The position numbers and the translations under genes are program-made. A DNA stretch of 64,000 nt from Wukongibacter sp050859025 (GTDB lineage: Bacteria > Bacillota > Clostridia > Peptostreptococcales > Caminicellaceae): the NCBI RefSeq assembly GCF_050859025.1, contig NZ_CP138200.1, forward strand, positions 1,240,001 through 1,304,000, in the 5' to 3' direction. This document shows, piece after piece, positions 8,667 to 18,400 of this stretch. Numbering within the stretch: the first letter of the stretch is position 1; every line of letters starts with the position of its first letter. Below the pieces are notes generated by a model. It was not told where the DNA came from. It did not search any database and saw only the letters and a list, made by a program, of their open reading frames with translations.

Positions 8667-9824
8667 ATGGCGCTAACAGTTCATGAAGCATTGAAACTAG
8701 ATGCACTAAAAAGATTCAGACTAATTGCAGGTATGAATGGATTGGATAGAAAAATAACTAGAGCTGGAATATTGGATCACGAGGTTGGTAAGCAAGTGAG
8801 TGATACCGTTCAAGTAGGAGAATTTATTTTTAGTAATCTACTTGCAATTAGAGATAAGCCTGAGATGATTGTTGATTTTGTAAAGCATTTAATTGATGCA
8901 CAAGCGGCCTGTTTTGCAATTAAAACCATTTACTTTAAGGAGATTCCAGAAGATGCTATAGAACTAGCCCATAAGCATCGTTTGCCACTCTTTTTATTTG
9001 ATGAAACCTATGTTGAAACCCTGATACTTGAGATTGACAAAGCAATTAATATTCAAAACCATGAGCAACATATTAAACTGATTATTGATCAAATTTCAGG
9101 ATGCAATTTAAATGAATTTCGCATAAGAGAACTGGCCTACGAGATTAATAGGAATTTTAAGAAAAACTTTATCGTTTACTTTGCAAGAGAAGCAGAAGTA
9201 GATGGAGAAAATAATACACAGCTATTTAATTCCAGTAATCTTAGACAATTCTTAGGTGAAAGTTGTTCAGTTATTTCCTACAGAAATGGATATTTGATCA
9301 TCGCAACATATGATAATGACGAACGTGAGTACATTAAAAAAGCTTCAGAATCATCGCTTAGGGTATCTGGTCTACTAGATGGTAAGTATCGATTAGGGAT
9401 TAGTGAGATTCAGAATGATTTAGGTGCCTTAGGAAGAGCAATTGACGAAAGTAAATATGCCTATGATTTTGCATCCCTCCATGATATGAAACAAGCAACG
9501 TTTCTGAATATGGGAATTTATCAAGTTTTGATTCCAATTATTAATGATCCGTGGGTGTATTCATTTTATAAGAGGATGATTGACAAACTGATTTATTATG
9601 ATCAAGATAAAGGGACAGATCTTTTAAATACTGCAATTGCTTATGTTGAAAGTGAAGGAAATATACAAGCTACATCTAAAAAGTTGTTTCAACATACGAA
9701 TACAATACGCTATCGTATTCGAAAAATTAATGAAATATTAGATAGCACTCGGCTTAAGGGGATGAGCTATGAAACCTTGGCTGTAGCTATACGTCTGCAT
9801 CTAATTAATTCTAAGCTTTTATAA
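8667..9824 (+). CDS. PucR-family transcriptional regulator
   Basis: A 385-residue regulator. Residues about 1-125 form a PucR N-terminal ligand domain (ALTVHEALKLDALKRFRLIAG, then DHEVGKQ) and the C-terminus holds the PucR-type helix-turn-helix (about 315-375, ATSKKLFQHTNTIRYRIRKI). It is shorter than B. subtilis PucR, which activates purine catabolism, and lacks a recognisable GAF domain between. The ATG follows CAAGGAGAAAAC. It ends at a strong terminator and precedes a DMT-family exporter and a DUF1846 protein, either of which could be a target. Its effector is unknown. Confidence 0.88.
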   Translation: MALTVHEALKLDALKRFRLIAGMNGLDRKITRAGILDHEVGKQVSDTVQVGEFIFSNLLAIRDKPEMIVDFVKHLIDAQAACFAIKTIYFKEIPEDAIELAHKHRLPLFLFDETYVETLILEIDKAINIQNHEQHIKLIIDQISGCNLNEFRIRELAYEINRNFKKNFIVYFAREAEVDGENNTQLFNSSNLRQFLGESCSVISYRNGYLIIATYDNDEREYIKKASESSLRVSGLLDGKYRLGISEIQNDLGALGRAIDESKYAYDFASLHDMKQATFLNMGIYQVLIPIINDPWVYSFYKRMIDKLIYYDQDKGTDLLNTAIAYVESEGNIQATSKKLFQHTNTIRYRIRKINEILDSTRLKGMSYETLAVAIRLHLINSKLL

Positions 9825-9846
9825 ATTGAGCGAAGACCATATATCC

Positions 9847-9893
9847 AAGCCCACCTATTTTGTACATTGTACAAAATAGGTGGGCTTTTTTTG
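9847..9893 (+). terminator. Strong Rho-independent terminator after the PucR-type gene
   Basis: Perfect 19-bp stem (AAGCCCACCTATTTTGTAC and complement) with a 3-base loop and a TTTTTTT tail. Confidence 0.9.
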
Positions 9894-9994
9894 TATGAAG
9901 TGAAACGCGAGTACCCATATTAATCCTGTATAATTAGTGAAAAGCTGTTAGCTGGCTTAGGGCAGTAAGCCGATATAAAGAGGAGGAGACGCTT

Positions 9995-10882
9995 GTGAAA
10001 AGATGGAAAGCAGAAATTATTATGATATTAGTTGTGGCACTTTGGGGGCTATCCTTCAGTTTAACCAAGCCAATACTAAATGATATTGAGATTTTTAATT
10101 TCATGGCATTTCGATTTTTGATTGGAGGATCTATATTATCTATAACTTCATTCCTATTGGGACGTATGAAGATTGAACGTGAACAATTGCTTGGAGGAGC
10201 AATTACAGGAGCAGTTTTATTCCTTGCTTTTACATTTCATACAATTGGATTAAAATACACAAGCATTGCTAAAAATGCATTTATTGTTGGCAGTAGTGTT
10301 GTTTTTGACCCCTTTATAGCAACCTATATTAAAAAGCAAAAACAAACCAAGCTTACTTGGGCTGGAACCTATTTAGCTATACTTGGGCTTGCGTTAGTGA
10401 CATTAGAAGGACACCAAAATAGTATTAACTTTGGTGATTTGATGACCTTGGCAGGATCAATAATCTTAGCCTATTACATTATTTTAGTTGAGGAATACGT
10501 TAAAAAGTATGATGCAACAGTAATTGCAGCTATTCAAATTTGTACAGTTGGAGTTTTGAGTTTGATTGTATCCTTGATTATAGAAACTCCAACTATAAAA
10601 CTTTCTCCACAGGCCTGGAGAGGTATGCTGTTTTTAGGGATACTATGTACGGCTGCAGCATATCTTGTAGCCAATATAACTCAGAAATATATTCCTGCCA
10701 CTAATATGGCGCTTATATATACTTTAGAACCAATTTTTGCAGCCATGTTTGGATGGATATTTATGTCTGAGATTATAGGATTGCAAGCAATGATTGGGGC
10801 TATGATTATTGTTGTTAGTGTTGTAATACCAAATATAGACATCTTTATTAAGAAGGTAGATGGAGTCCTTCAATCGGAGTGA
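9995..10882 (+). CDS. DMT superfamily transporter (EamA family)
   Basis: A 295-residue membrane protein with ten hydrophobic helices in two EamA repeats (about residues 8-138 and 150-282). It has the usual N-terminal ALWGLSFSLTKP and C-terminal NMALIYTLEPIFAAMFGWIFMSE motifs. EamA proteins mostly export amino acids or other small metabolites. Translation starts at a GTG after AGGAGGAGAC; no in-frame ATG sits near that ribosome site. It lies downstream of a PucR-type regulator but has its own leader after the terminator. Substrate unknown. Confidence 0.9.
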   Translation: MKRWKAEIIMILVVALWGLSFSLTKPILNDIEIFNFMAFRFLIGGSILSITSFLLGRMKIEREQLLGGAITGAVLFLAFTFHTIGLKYTSIAKNAFIVGSSVVFDPFIATYIKKQKQTKLTWAGTYLAILGLALVTLEGHQNSINFGDLMTLAGSIILAYYIILVEEYVKKYDATVIAAIQICTVGVLSLIVSLIIETPTIKLSPQAWRGMLFLGILCTAAAYLVANITQKYIPATNMALIYTLEPIFAAMFGWIFMSEIIGLQAMIGAMIIVVSVVIPNIDIFIKKVDGVLQSE

Positions 10883-11045
10883 CATAGGCCTATTTAATTA
10901 GAATTAAAGAATTATCTAAAAAAATACATTCTATTAAAATCAGTCTTAGTATTCCTTTAGATAGATTGTGAAAAAATAAAAAAATATTGATAGATTACTA
11001 TTACAATTATGTCGATTTGATGATAAAATAGTCAGAGAATAACTA

Positions 11046-11113
11046 AGCCCAGATTATTCATAGAAAATAAAACTACTTGCACCTTTTCTAATTTTCTATG
11101 AATAATCTGGGCT
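11046..11113 (+). promoter_or_regulatory. Perfect 23-bp inverted repeat in the leader of the DUF1846 gene
   Basis: Arms at 11046-11068 and 11091-11113 are exact complements (AGCCCAGATTATTC...), with a 22-base loop. There is no T tract after it, so it is not an ordinary terminator. It ends 24 bases before the ATG at 11137 and would fold in the mRNA next to the ribosome site. It could be an operator, an mRNA-stability element or a small mobile palindrome. Confidence 0.75.
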
Positions 11114-11136
11114 AAGAATAGTAAGTGAGGTTGATT

Positions 11137-12645
11137 ATGAAGATTGGATTTGATCCCAAAAAGTACTTAGAAGAACAATCAGAGTTCATACTTGAAAGAG
11201 TTAATGATTATGACAAGCTTTATTTGGAGTTCGGAGGAAAGCTCTTATGTGACTTACATGCAAAGAGAGTACTTCCAGGTTTCGATGAGAATGCAAAAAT
11301 CAAGTTGTTACATAAGTTGAAGGAAAAAGTTGAGGTTATTATTTGTGTTTATGCCGGGGATATCGAGAGAAACAAAATCCGTGGGGATTTTGGTATCACC
11401 TACGATATGGATGTTTTAAGATTGATTGATGATTTTAGGTCATATGATTTAGACGTTAATAGTGTTGTAATTACAAGATATGATAATCAGCCTGCGACGA
11501 CAGTATTTATAAATAAGCTTGAGCGTAGAGGCATTAAAGTGTATACTCATCGTGCAACAAAGGGATATCCAACAGATGTAGATACAATTGTTAGTGATGA
11601 AGGTTATGGCAAAAATTCCTACATAGAGACTACAAAGCCTATTGTAGTTGTAACTGCTCCTGGTCCGGGTAGTGGTAAGCTTGCTACTTGCTTAAGTCAG
11701 TTATATCATGAGTACAAGCTTGGTAGAGAAGTAGGATATTCAAAGTTTGAAACCTTCCCTGTTTGGAATGTGCCATTAAAGCATCCTTTAAACATTGCAT
11801 ATGAGTCTGCTACTGTTGACCTTAAGGATGTAAATATGATTGATTCATTCCATTTAGATGCTTACGATAAGATTACAGTAAACTATAACCGTGATATAGA
11901 AACTTTCCCTGTACTTAAGAGAATCATTGAAAAAATCACAGGTGAAGAGTCTGTATATAAGTCTCCCACAGATATGGGCGTTAACCGTGTCGGATTTGGT
12001 ATTGTTGATGATGATGTAGTAAAAGAAGCTTCTAAACAAGAGATTGTTAGAAGATACTTTAAAACTGGATGTGAATATAAAAAAGGTTATGTTGATTTAG
12101 AAACCTATAATAGAGCTAAATTGATTATGGAGGAGCTTAACCTTAAGGGTGAAGACCGTAGTGTAGTAATACCAGCTAGAGAGAGAGCCGCTAAACTAAA
12201 GGAAAAGATAGGCAAAAACGAGCAATGTCCTGCAGTAGCATTAGAACTTCATGATGGTGCAATTATAACTGGTAAAGGTTCAGATACTATGGATGCAGCA
12301 GCAGCAGTAATTTTAAATGCCATTAAGTATCTCGCCAATATTTCAAAGGAGATTCACTTAATTTCACCGGGAATTCTTGAGCCAATAATAAATCTTAAAT
12401 CAAAGACCTTTGGCAGCAAGATTACGTCCTTAGATTGTGAAGAAATTCTAATTGCTCTGAGTATGAGTGGAGCAACTAACCCTATGGCACAGGTAGCTAT
12501 GGAAAAATTATCTATGCTTAAGAATTGCCAAGCACATTCTACAACTATTTTAAGTACAAGTGATGAGCAAACCTTTAGAAAACTTGGTATCGATGTAACC
12601 AGTGACCCTGAGTATTCTTCAGACAGCTTATACTACAATAATTAA
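11137..12645 (+). CDS. DUF1846 domain-containing protein
   Basis: A 502-residue protein of the DUF1846 family, common in Firmicutes and actinobacteria. It starts with the characteristic KIGFDPKKYLEEQSEFILERV and keeps TAPGPGSGKLATCLSQLYHE (about residues 174-193), which resembles a nucleotide-binding loop, and CPAVALELHDGAIITGKGS near 365. Structures of relatives have been solved, but I know of no firmly established reaction. Start is the ATG after GTGAGG; the frame is open four codons further but without a ribosome site. The gene follows a striking hairpin leader and ends at a terminator, so it is monocistronic. Function unknown; family identification firm. Confidence 0.9.
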   Translation: MKIGFDPKKYLEEQSEFILERVNDYDKLYLEFGGKLLCDLHAKRVLPGFDENAKIKLLHKLKEKVEVIICVYAGDIERNKIRGDFGITYDMDVLRLIDDFRSYDLDVNSVVITRYDNQPATTVFINKLERRGIKVYTHRATKGYPTDVDTIVSDEGYGKNSYIETTKPIVVVTAPGPGSGKLATCLSQLYHEYKLGREVGYSKFETFPVWNVPLKHPLNIAYESATVDLKDVNMIDSFHLDAYDKITVNYNRDIETFPVLKRIIEKITGEESVYKSPTDMGVNRVGFGIVDDDVVKEASKQEIVRRYFKTGCEYKKGYVDLETYNRAKLIMEELNLKGEDRSVVIPARERAAKLKEKIGKNEQCPAVALELHDGAIITGKGSDTMDAAAAVILNAIKYLANISKEIHLISPGILEPIINLKSKTFGSKITSLDCEEILIALSMSGATNPMAQVAMEKLSMLKNCQAHSTTILSTSDEQTFRKLGIDVTSDPEYSSDSLYYNN

Positions 12646-12666
12646 TAAAATTGAGTAATTAAAGAG

Positions 12667-12724
12667 AAGGCCTATATCTGAGCTTATCAGTCTGCTTGAT
12701 GAATAGTGAGGTATAGGCCTTTGT
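12667..12724 (+). terminator. Terminator-like hairpin after the DUF1846 gene
   Basis: AAGGCCTATA and TATAGGCCTT arms with a long partly paired interior, followed by TGTATTATTTG. It may serve as a terminator for either direction, since the next gene converges. Confidence 0.6.
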
Positions 12725-12776
12725 ATTATTTGAAACCCTTTGAATATTTTATCTATTTACTACTTATATATAGTGA

Positions 12777-13544
12777 CTACCTAATCAACATTTGCAATTC
12801 AACGTATAACTCTTCATTATAAAACATACAAAGATCAGGGTCTTCGATTTCTATGAGATAACCAGTTAGTTCAATTTTATTTTTCTCAGCATATGTAAAA
12901 AAATTATCTATCTTAGTGTGCATTTCGCTATTATTTTTTATTAAAAATTGATAGGATAGATATTTTCCCTTTTCAAGAATGTAATCTCTAGAATTATTCA
13001 TTTCAATATAAACGTGTAAGTTTTCTTCATCTATTAAAGTAATAAAATTACTACTATAAATAGAACCTATCCTTTTAGATTTATATAGTTCATCATATAA
13101 ATCTCTAGCACTATAGAAGCTATTGTGATCAATTGTTGTAAGAAATGAAAGCCTTCTTTCAGGTAAACTTTTAATGGTAAAGCTGTTTTCATACCTTTGG
13201 TGTGTCTTAGCCTTGTTAATGATGTCATTAGTAATATTTTTTAAAGCTTCTAATTCCTTAATTCGCTTTTCAACATTTCTTACAGATTTTTCTAATACAT
13301 CAATATAATCCTCTTTTGAAAAAGTATCAATTTGTTTTTTAATATCTGACACAGAAATATTGAATCTTCTTAATAGCAAAATGTGAGCTAAAGTGTAAAT
13401 CTCTTCTATGCCATACATTCTATACCCATTTTTATCAATGTAGCTTGGAAATAGAATCTCCTTTTCTTCGAAATATCTAATTTGATGGATGGAAACATCC
13501 ATTAATTTTGCCAATTCACCAATAGTAATACCCTTCTTCTTCAT
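12777..13544 (-). CDS. MerR-family transcriptional regulator
   Basis: A 255-residue regulator whose first ~75 residues are a standard MerR winged helix (ITIGELAKLMDVSIHQIRYFEEKEIL, NGYRMYGIEEIYTLAHILLLRR), followed by the dimerisation coiled coil (about 80-125). The ~130-residue C-terminal part is a likely ligand domain, perhaps of the multidrug-sensing kind, not assigned from motifs. It is divergent from the RND pump gene, and the intergenic region holds a promoter with the 19-base spacer and central palindrome that MerR proteins activate by untwisting. It is therefore the probable drug-responsive activator of that pump. Confidence 0.9.
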   Translation of the reverse strand: MKKKGITIGELAKLMDVSIHQIRYFEEKEILFPSYIDKNGYRMYGIEEIYTLAHILLLRRFNISVSDIKKQIDTFSKEDYIDVLEKSVRNVEKRIKELEALKNITNDIINKAKTHQRYENSFTIKSLPERRLSFLTTIDHNSFYSARDLYDELYKSKRIGSIYSSNFITLIDEENLHVYIEMNNSRDYILEKGKYLSYQFLIKNNSEMHTKIDNFFTYAEKNKIELTGYLIEIEDPDLCMFYNEELYVELQMLIR

Positions 13545-13698
13545 TATTTTTATATTCCCGCCTTTACAATTAACCAGACTTAAACTTTATATATAATGTA
13601 AATCACACGAGAGGTTTTGTCAAAGGAAAACAGATTGCAATATTGAGATAACATTAAAGAAAACCATATCAAACTTTAAATTGAATGAAAGTTTTCTA

Positions 13699-13729
13699 TT
13701 GACCCTAGGGCTGACCTAAGGTTTATAAT
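13699..13729 (+). promoter_or_regulatory. MerR-type promoter/operator of the RND efflux genes
   Basis: TTGACC and TATAAT are separated by 19 bases, two more than optimal, and the spacer carries the dyad ACCCTAGG-N5-CCTAAGGT. This is the classical MerR-activated architecture. The TATAAT ends 38 bases before the pump ATG. Confidence 0.85.
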
Positions 13730-13767
13730 TATTTCTGAGAAGATAATGTAGATAGGAGTTGCAGTGA

Positions 13768-16700
13768 ATGAATAAGCAAAATATTTTTGGCAGAGTTGCA
13801 TCTTTAATGATTAATAGATATAGATTAGTCTATTTAGTAATTGTAACATTGATATTTTGGGGAGCATTATCACATGGAAAGCTTCCTAAGGAAGTGTTAC
13901 CAGAAGTAAAGTTTCCCTATGTAATAATAATGACATCATATCCTGGAGCATCGACGGAATCAGTGGAAAGGGAAATTACCAATAGGGTTGAATCGGCTGT
14001 TTCAGGTATTGGAGATATAAACAAGGTTACTTCAGACTCTATGCAAGGATTTTCAGAAGTAGTCATCAAGTTTAATCAAGGGGTAGATGCAAAGGATAAG
14101 CTTCAAAAAATCCAAACTGAAATAAATAATATAAAAAGTGAATTTCCTAAAAAAAGTGAACCATCCATTATAGAAGAATATGACCTCAATGATTTTCCTA
14201 TTATGCTGGTGAACATTAGTGGAAAATATGATTTGGCGAATTTAAAAAAGTGTGCCCTTGATATAAAAAATAAGATTGATAAAGTTTCGGGTGTGAAAAA
14301 GATTAAAGTAATTGGTGGTATGGATAGAGAGATACAAATTATTACGAAGCCAGATAAATTAAATTTCTACAAAATAAGTTCCATAGACGTAAAAAATGCA
14401 ATAGCTGTAAATAATGTATCTACACCACTGGGAGAAAAGGTGTTAAATGATGAAAATTACTCTTTGAAGACAGACAACAAATATGAAAGTGTCCAAGATA
14501 TTAAAAGAACTATTATAGGAATGAGAAATGATTATCCTGTATTTGTTAAGGACATAGCACAGGTCAAAGACACCTATAAAGAAAAAAGGTCCCTTGCTAT
14601 AAAATCTGAAAATCTACATACAGAGAAAGAATCAACGCAGCAAGTTGTATATTTGGCTATTTACAAAAAGAAAAATACAGATGCTGTTAAAATAAATAGA
14701 ATGGTTAAGGAGACTATTGAGAGAGGAAAAAGATCGCTATATCCAAAGGGGGTAAACATTTCATATAGCTCAGATATGTCTAAATACATAACTAAGAGCT
14801 TGGATGATGTCTTTGGAAATGCCTTTACAGGTTTATTGTGTGTAATAGTGGTTTTATTTATCTTTATAAATTTTAGAGAGTCATTAATAGTAGCAGTTGT
14901 AATTCCCCTATCATTATTAATCTCTGTGATAGCATTTAAATATCTAAATATATCATATAATGTCCTTTCAACGATGGGCTTGATAATGGCGTTGGGTATG
15001 TTAGTAGATAATGCAATTGTTGTTATAGAAAGTATAAACATGAATAGATCAAAAACATCCTCTATTGTTGAAGCCACAAAGGCATCGATCAATGAAATTG
15101 GCCCTGCAATTTGTGCCTCTACATTGACTACAATAGGTGCATTTCTCCCCCTTGCAATGTTAAGCGGAGAGGAAGGAAAGGTAATTAAAATAATACCCGT
15201 AGCAGCAATTGTCGCTATGATTGCATCATTTGCTATATCAATTGTTATTACTCCTACTTTAAGTACAAGGTTTTTAAAGATGAAGGAAGCAAAATCTAGT
15301 AAAATGAAGAAAGCTTTTTTAATTATATTAATTGCCCTATTATCGCTATTTGCATTTTCAAACAATGGTAAAATAACCATACTTTCTTATATTGGAACTA
15401 CTCTATTTTCAGTAGCAGCATACATAAAGCTATTTAAAAATAAAAACTCAGACTCCGAGGGTTTTATTATAAATAAATACAGGGGATTTTTATCTAGTAT
15501 GATAAGAATTAAAAGAAAAAGAATAATCTTACTTATAGTCACAACTATAGTATTTGTAATAAGTATAGTACCATTAGTTACAGATATTCTACCTACAGAG
15601 GCGATGCCGATAACCGACAATACTACCATTTACGTAGAGCTTTTATTGCCAAAGGGATCTACGCTCAAAGATTCAAAATTATTATCAAATGAAATGCATA
15701 AAATATTGTCTTCCTATAAAGAAATCAAAACCTATACTACAGAGATTGATGAAGATCAGATATATGCAACGGTAGAATTGGTAAATAAGAATAAAAGAGA
15801 TTACCATAGTAAATACATGATGAATTACTTATTAAATGATTTAAAAAAAGTACCTGGGATAAAGGTTAATGTAACAAATCCTGATTCTGAAGAAGAAGGA
15901 GCACCTATTAGTATAGAGATAAGAGGTGATAATTTAGAACTATTAGAAAGCTATGCTAATAGATATAAAGATATTCTGACAGATATTAAGGGGGTAGTCA
16001 ATCCTAGACTTAGTACAGAAAATGGACTTTCTCAATATGTAATAAAATATAACAAACAAAAAGCTGCCATCCTAGGCCTCAATCCAGAAAATATGGATGC
16101 TGAGCTATGGCAAGGTGTAAATGGTGAAAAGGTAACTACGATAAATCAGAATAATAAAGAGATAGACGTTACTTTAAAGAGCATAAAAGGTTCTTTTGAT
16201 GCAAAGAATGACTTAAACAAAATACAATTTACAACCAGCGAAGGTAATAGAGTTCCCTTTAGGTCAGTAGCTACAGTAAGAGAGATGCAGGGTGTTGGCA
16301 AGATAAAGCATGTAGACAGCAAGAGGACGATAAAAATACTTGCTGAAAATGATCCAAATGTAACAATAAAAACTATCCTGATGGAGTTCAGATCACAGAT
16401 AGAAAATGGTGATTATAGACCAAGTGATGATATTGAAATATACTATACTGGATATGCAGAAAAAATGAATGAGTCATATTCTGATATGAGAAATAAAATG
16501 ATTTTAGCAATATTAGTTGTGTATGCAATACTGGTAGCTCAATTTAATTCCTTTAGTCAGCCATTTGTAATTATGTTAAGTGTACCACTAGCTATCATTG
16601 GTGTTGTGTGGGGACATTTACTAGTGGGAATTAAGTTTAGTACCTTATCCTTTATGGGAGTAATTTCTTTAGTTGGTATAGCAGTTAACGATGCTATTGT

Positions 16701-17022
16701 ATTGATCGATTGTATCAATCAATTAAGGAAAAATGAGGGTATGGCTTTTGAAGAGGCTATAGTGGAAGCAGGTAGGTCTAGATTTATACCGGTTATAGCT
16801 ACATCTGTAACCACAATTGGGGGAGTTCTACCCTTAGCATTATATAGTGAGGACTATTCACAAATGGCATATACACTTATTTTTGGACTAATCACATCAA
16901 CTATATTAATTCTTTTAATAGTACCAATTGTTTATTTTATAGTAGAAAATATAAAAATCGCTTTTAGAAAAAAAAGTAAAAGAAGTTTAGAGATGAGTTA
17001 TATATATAGAACGCACTTATAA
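13768..17022 (+). CDS. RND-family efflux transporter permease
   Basis: A 1084-residue proton-driven exporter of the AcrB/HAE1 family, with twelve predicted helices and two large extracytoplasmic domains. The N-terminal helix runs about residues 20-40; the first membrane bundle spans about 345-500 and includes MALGMLVDNAIVVIESI, the TM4 proton-relay motif (here DN where AcrB has DD); the second bundle spans about 910-1070 with VSLVGIAVNDAIVLIDCIN. The start ATG follows a GGAG site. The adaptor lipoprotein gene follows after a palindromic repeat. With no outer membrane expected, the pair would release substrates outside the cytoplasmic membrane. Likely induced through the adjacent MerR regulator. 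Confidence 0.93.
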   Translation: MNKQNIFGRVASLMINRYRLVYLVIVTLIFWGALSHGKLPKEVLPEVKFPYVIIMTSYPGASTESVEREITNRVESAVSGIGDINKVTSDSMQGFSEVVIKFNQGVDAKDKLQKIQTEINNIKSEFPKKSEPSIIEEYDLNDFPIMLVNISGKYDLANLKKCALDIKNKIDKVSGVKKIKVIGGMDREIQIITKPDKLNFYKISSIDVKNAIAVNNVSTPLGEKVLNDENYSLKTDNKYESVQDIKRTIIGMRNDYPVFVKDIAQVKDTYKEKRSLAIKSENLHTEKESTQQVVYLAIYKKKNTDAVKINRMVKETIERGKRSLYPKGVNISYSSDMSKYITKSLDDVFGNAFTGLLCVIVVLFIFINFRESLIVAVVIPLSLLISVIAFKYLNISYNVLSTMGLIMALGMLVDNAIVVIESINMNRSKTSSIVEATKASINEIGPAICASTLTTIGAFLPLAMLSGEEGKVIKIIPVAAIVAMIASFAISIVITPTLSTRFLKMKEAKSSKMKKAFLIILIALLSLFAFSNNGKITILSYIGTTLFSVAAYIKLFKNKNSDSEGFIINKYRGFLSSMIRIKRKRIILLIVTTIVFVISIVPLVTDILPTEAMPITDNTTIYVELLLPKGSTLKDSKLLSNEMHKILSSYKEIKTYTTEIDEDQIYATVELVNKNKRDYHSKYMMNYLLNDLKKVPGIKVNVTNPDSEEEGAPISIEIRGDNLELLESYANRYKDILTDIKGVVNPRLSTENGLSQYVIKYNKQKAAILGLNPENMDAELWQGVNGEKVTTINQNNKEIDVTLKSIKGSFDAKNDLNKIQFTTSEGNRVPFRSVATVREMQGVGKIKHVDSKRTIKILAENDPNVTIKTILMEFRSQIENGDYRPSDDIEIYYTGYAEKMNESYSDMRNKMILAILVVYAILVAQFNSFSQPFVIMLSVPLAIIGVVWGHLLVGIKFSTLSFMGVISLVGIAVNDAIVLIDCINQLRKNEGMAFEEAIVEAGRSRFIPVIATSVTTIGGVLPLALYSEDYSQMAYTLIFGLITSTILILLIVPIVYFIVENIKIAFRKKSKRSLEMSYIYRTHL

Positions 17023-17102
17023 ATCTACATTTTGGTTTCTTTAATAGCCAAAGTTTCAAGGCTTTTAAAGGAATCAAAATGTAAAAGATTTATTGCGACT
17101 TC

Positions 17103-17204
17103 TATAGATTCAAGTAGAGACTTTAATTTATACATGTTCAAAACTCCCAGAAACACTGAGTAGTTGTACATGTATAAATTAAGTTCTACTATTTGAACCC
17201 TATA
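17103..17204. repeat. Palindromic dispersed repeat, copy 1
   Basis: About 102 bp, begins TATAG and ends CTATA. Outer arms (AAGTAGAGACTT / AAGTTCTACTATTTG) and inner arms (TTTAATTTATACATG / CATGTATAAATTAAG) form a nearly complete palindrome around CTCCCAGAAACACTGAG. It sits between the pump and adaptor genes and would form a large hairpin in their transcript. Other copies: 26435, 40478, 49636, and half a copy at 32462. Confidence 0.88.
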
Positions 17205-17225
17205 CAAGTGATTGGAGGAATAGCT

Positions 17226-18338
17226 TTGATATTAAAAAGATTGATAACAATTCTTATGATTGTAACTTTAGCCCTTGGGACCTTAGGCTGCTCAAAGGAG
17301 AAGGAAAAATTAACTAAAGAAAATGTAGACCATATGCCAGTAGAGGTTACGGAAGTAAAGCCAAGTGTAATAAAGAATCAATTCTTTTCAGTTTCTTCCT
17401 TGGAAGCTAAGGAAGCTATATTGGCTCAGTCAAGTATTGAAGGAACTGTGAAAAATGTTTTTGTTAAGGTTGGCGAGGGGGTAGAAAAAGGAAAGCCACT
17501 TTTCGAAGTGGATGGGGAAGACTTAAAGGAAAAGCTGGAGCTTAATATAAAACAGGCTGCTACAGAGCTACAACAGACAAAGGTAACATATGAAAATGTT
17601 GAGAGAAGATTTAATAATACAAAAAGGCTGTATAGTGAGGGTGCGGTATCAAGAACCGAGTATGATGGGTCAGAGGAGGAGCTTAAAAAGGCGAAGTTAG
17701 ACTTGCAATTGGCGGAAAAGAACTACTCCACATCCCTAGTAAGCTCTAAAACTAATTTGAAAAAATTAATTATCAATTCTCCAATCAAAGGAACTATAGC
17801 TTATGTTAATGTAAAAAAAGGGGAGTTATTAGGGGATGAATCAGGAATTAAGATAATAATTGAGGATAGAATTATAGCTAAGATTTCAGTTACAGAGGAT
17901 ATGATAGATAAAATTAACACAGAAACCCTTGGGAAGATTTATGTTCCAAGTATAGATAAGTCTTTTAACTCTAAGATAATAAAAATAAATCGAGAGATAG
18001 ATAGTGTAAGCTTAACATATCCAGTAACTCTAGAGATTACAGATGAAATTCAAACAGTTAGAGCTGGTATGTATGCAGAGGTAACTTTAGATATTGAAGA
18101 AATAGAGGGGCAGATATTGGTGGCCCAGAAGGCTGTAATTCTTGAAGGAGAGAGAGCCTATGTATATAAACTTATAGGGGACGAAAAAGTGGAAAAAGTA
18201 TTTGTAGAAAAGGGTGTAGAGGTAGATGGTAATGTACAAATCACTGGAGATATCAGATTCGGAGAGAGGATAATTACTAAGGGGCAATATTTTATAAATG
18301 AAGAATCTAAGATACAGGTAGTAGAAAATAGAAATTAA
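17226..18338 (+). CDS. RND efflux periplasmic adaptor (HlyD/MFP family) lipoprotein
   Basis: A 370-residue adaptor linking the RND pump to the cell exterior. It has a lipoprotein signal peptide ending at LGTLGC, then the split biotinyl-lipoyl-like domain (IEGTVKNVFVKVGEGVEKGKPLFEVDG and LIINSPIKGTIAYVNVKKGELLG) flanking an alpha-helical hairpin (about residues 105-165), then beta-barrel and membrane-proximal regions. Start set at TTG 17226, eight bases after GGAGG; the frame is open upstream but that sequence is the palindromic repeat. The repeat between pump and adaptor may tune their relative levels. No outer-membrane channel partner is present or expected. Confidence 0.9.
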   Translation: MILKRLITILMIVTLALGTLGCSKEKEKLTKENVDHMPVEVTEVKPSVIKNQFFSVSSLEAKEAILAQSSIEGTVKNVFVKVGEGVEKGKPLFEVDGEDLKEKLELNIKQAATELQQTKVTYENVERRFNNTKRLYSEGAVSRTEYDGSEEELKKAKLDLQLAEKNYSTSLVSSKTNLKKLIINSPIKGTIAYVNVKKGELLGDESGIKIIIEDRIIAKISVTEDMIDKINTETLGKIYVPSIDKSFNSKIIKINREIDSVSLTYPVTLEITDEIQTVRAGMYAEVTLDIEEIEGQILVAQKAVILEGERAYVYKLIGDEKVEKVFVEKGVEVDGNVQITGDIRFGERIITKGQYFINEESKIQVVENRN

Positions 18339-18400
18339 ACAATTGCAATTTCCTTTCGTTTCTATTATGGTATAATGGTCATTATTATGGGAGGAAAAGT

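Noticed and set aside
14661..15380. A 239-codon open frame antisense to the RND pump
   Set aside because: It mirrors a well-conserved membrane domain on the other strand, has no ribosome site and is typical of antisense frames in AT-rich genes.
17193..17225. Earlier TTG start for the RND adaptor
   Set aside because: It lies inside the palindromic repeat; the TTG at 17226 follows GGAGG and gives a clean lipoprotein signal peptide.
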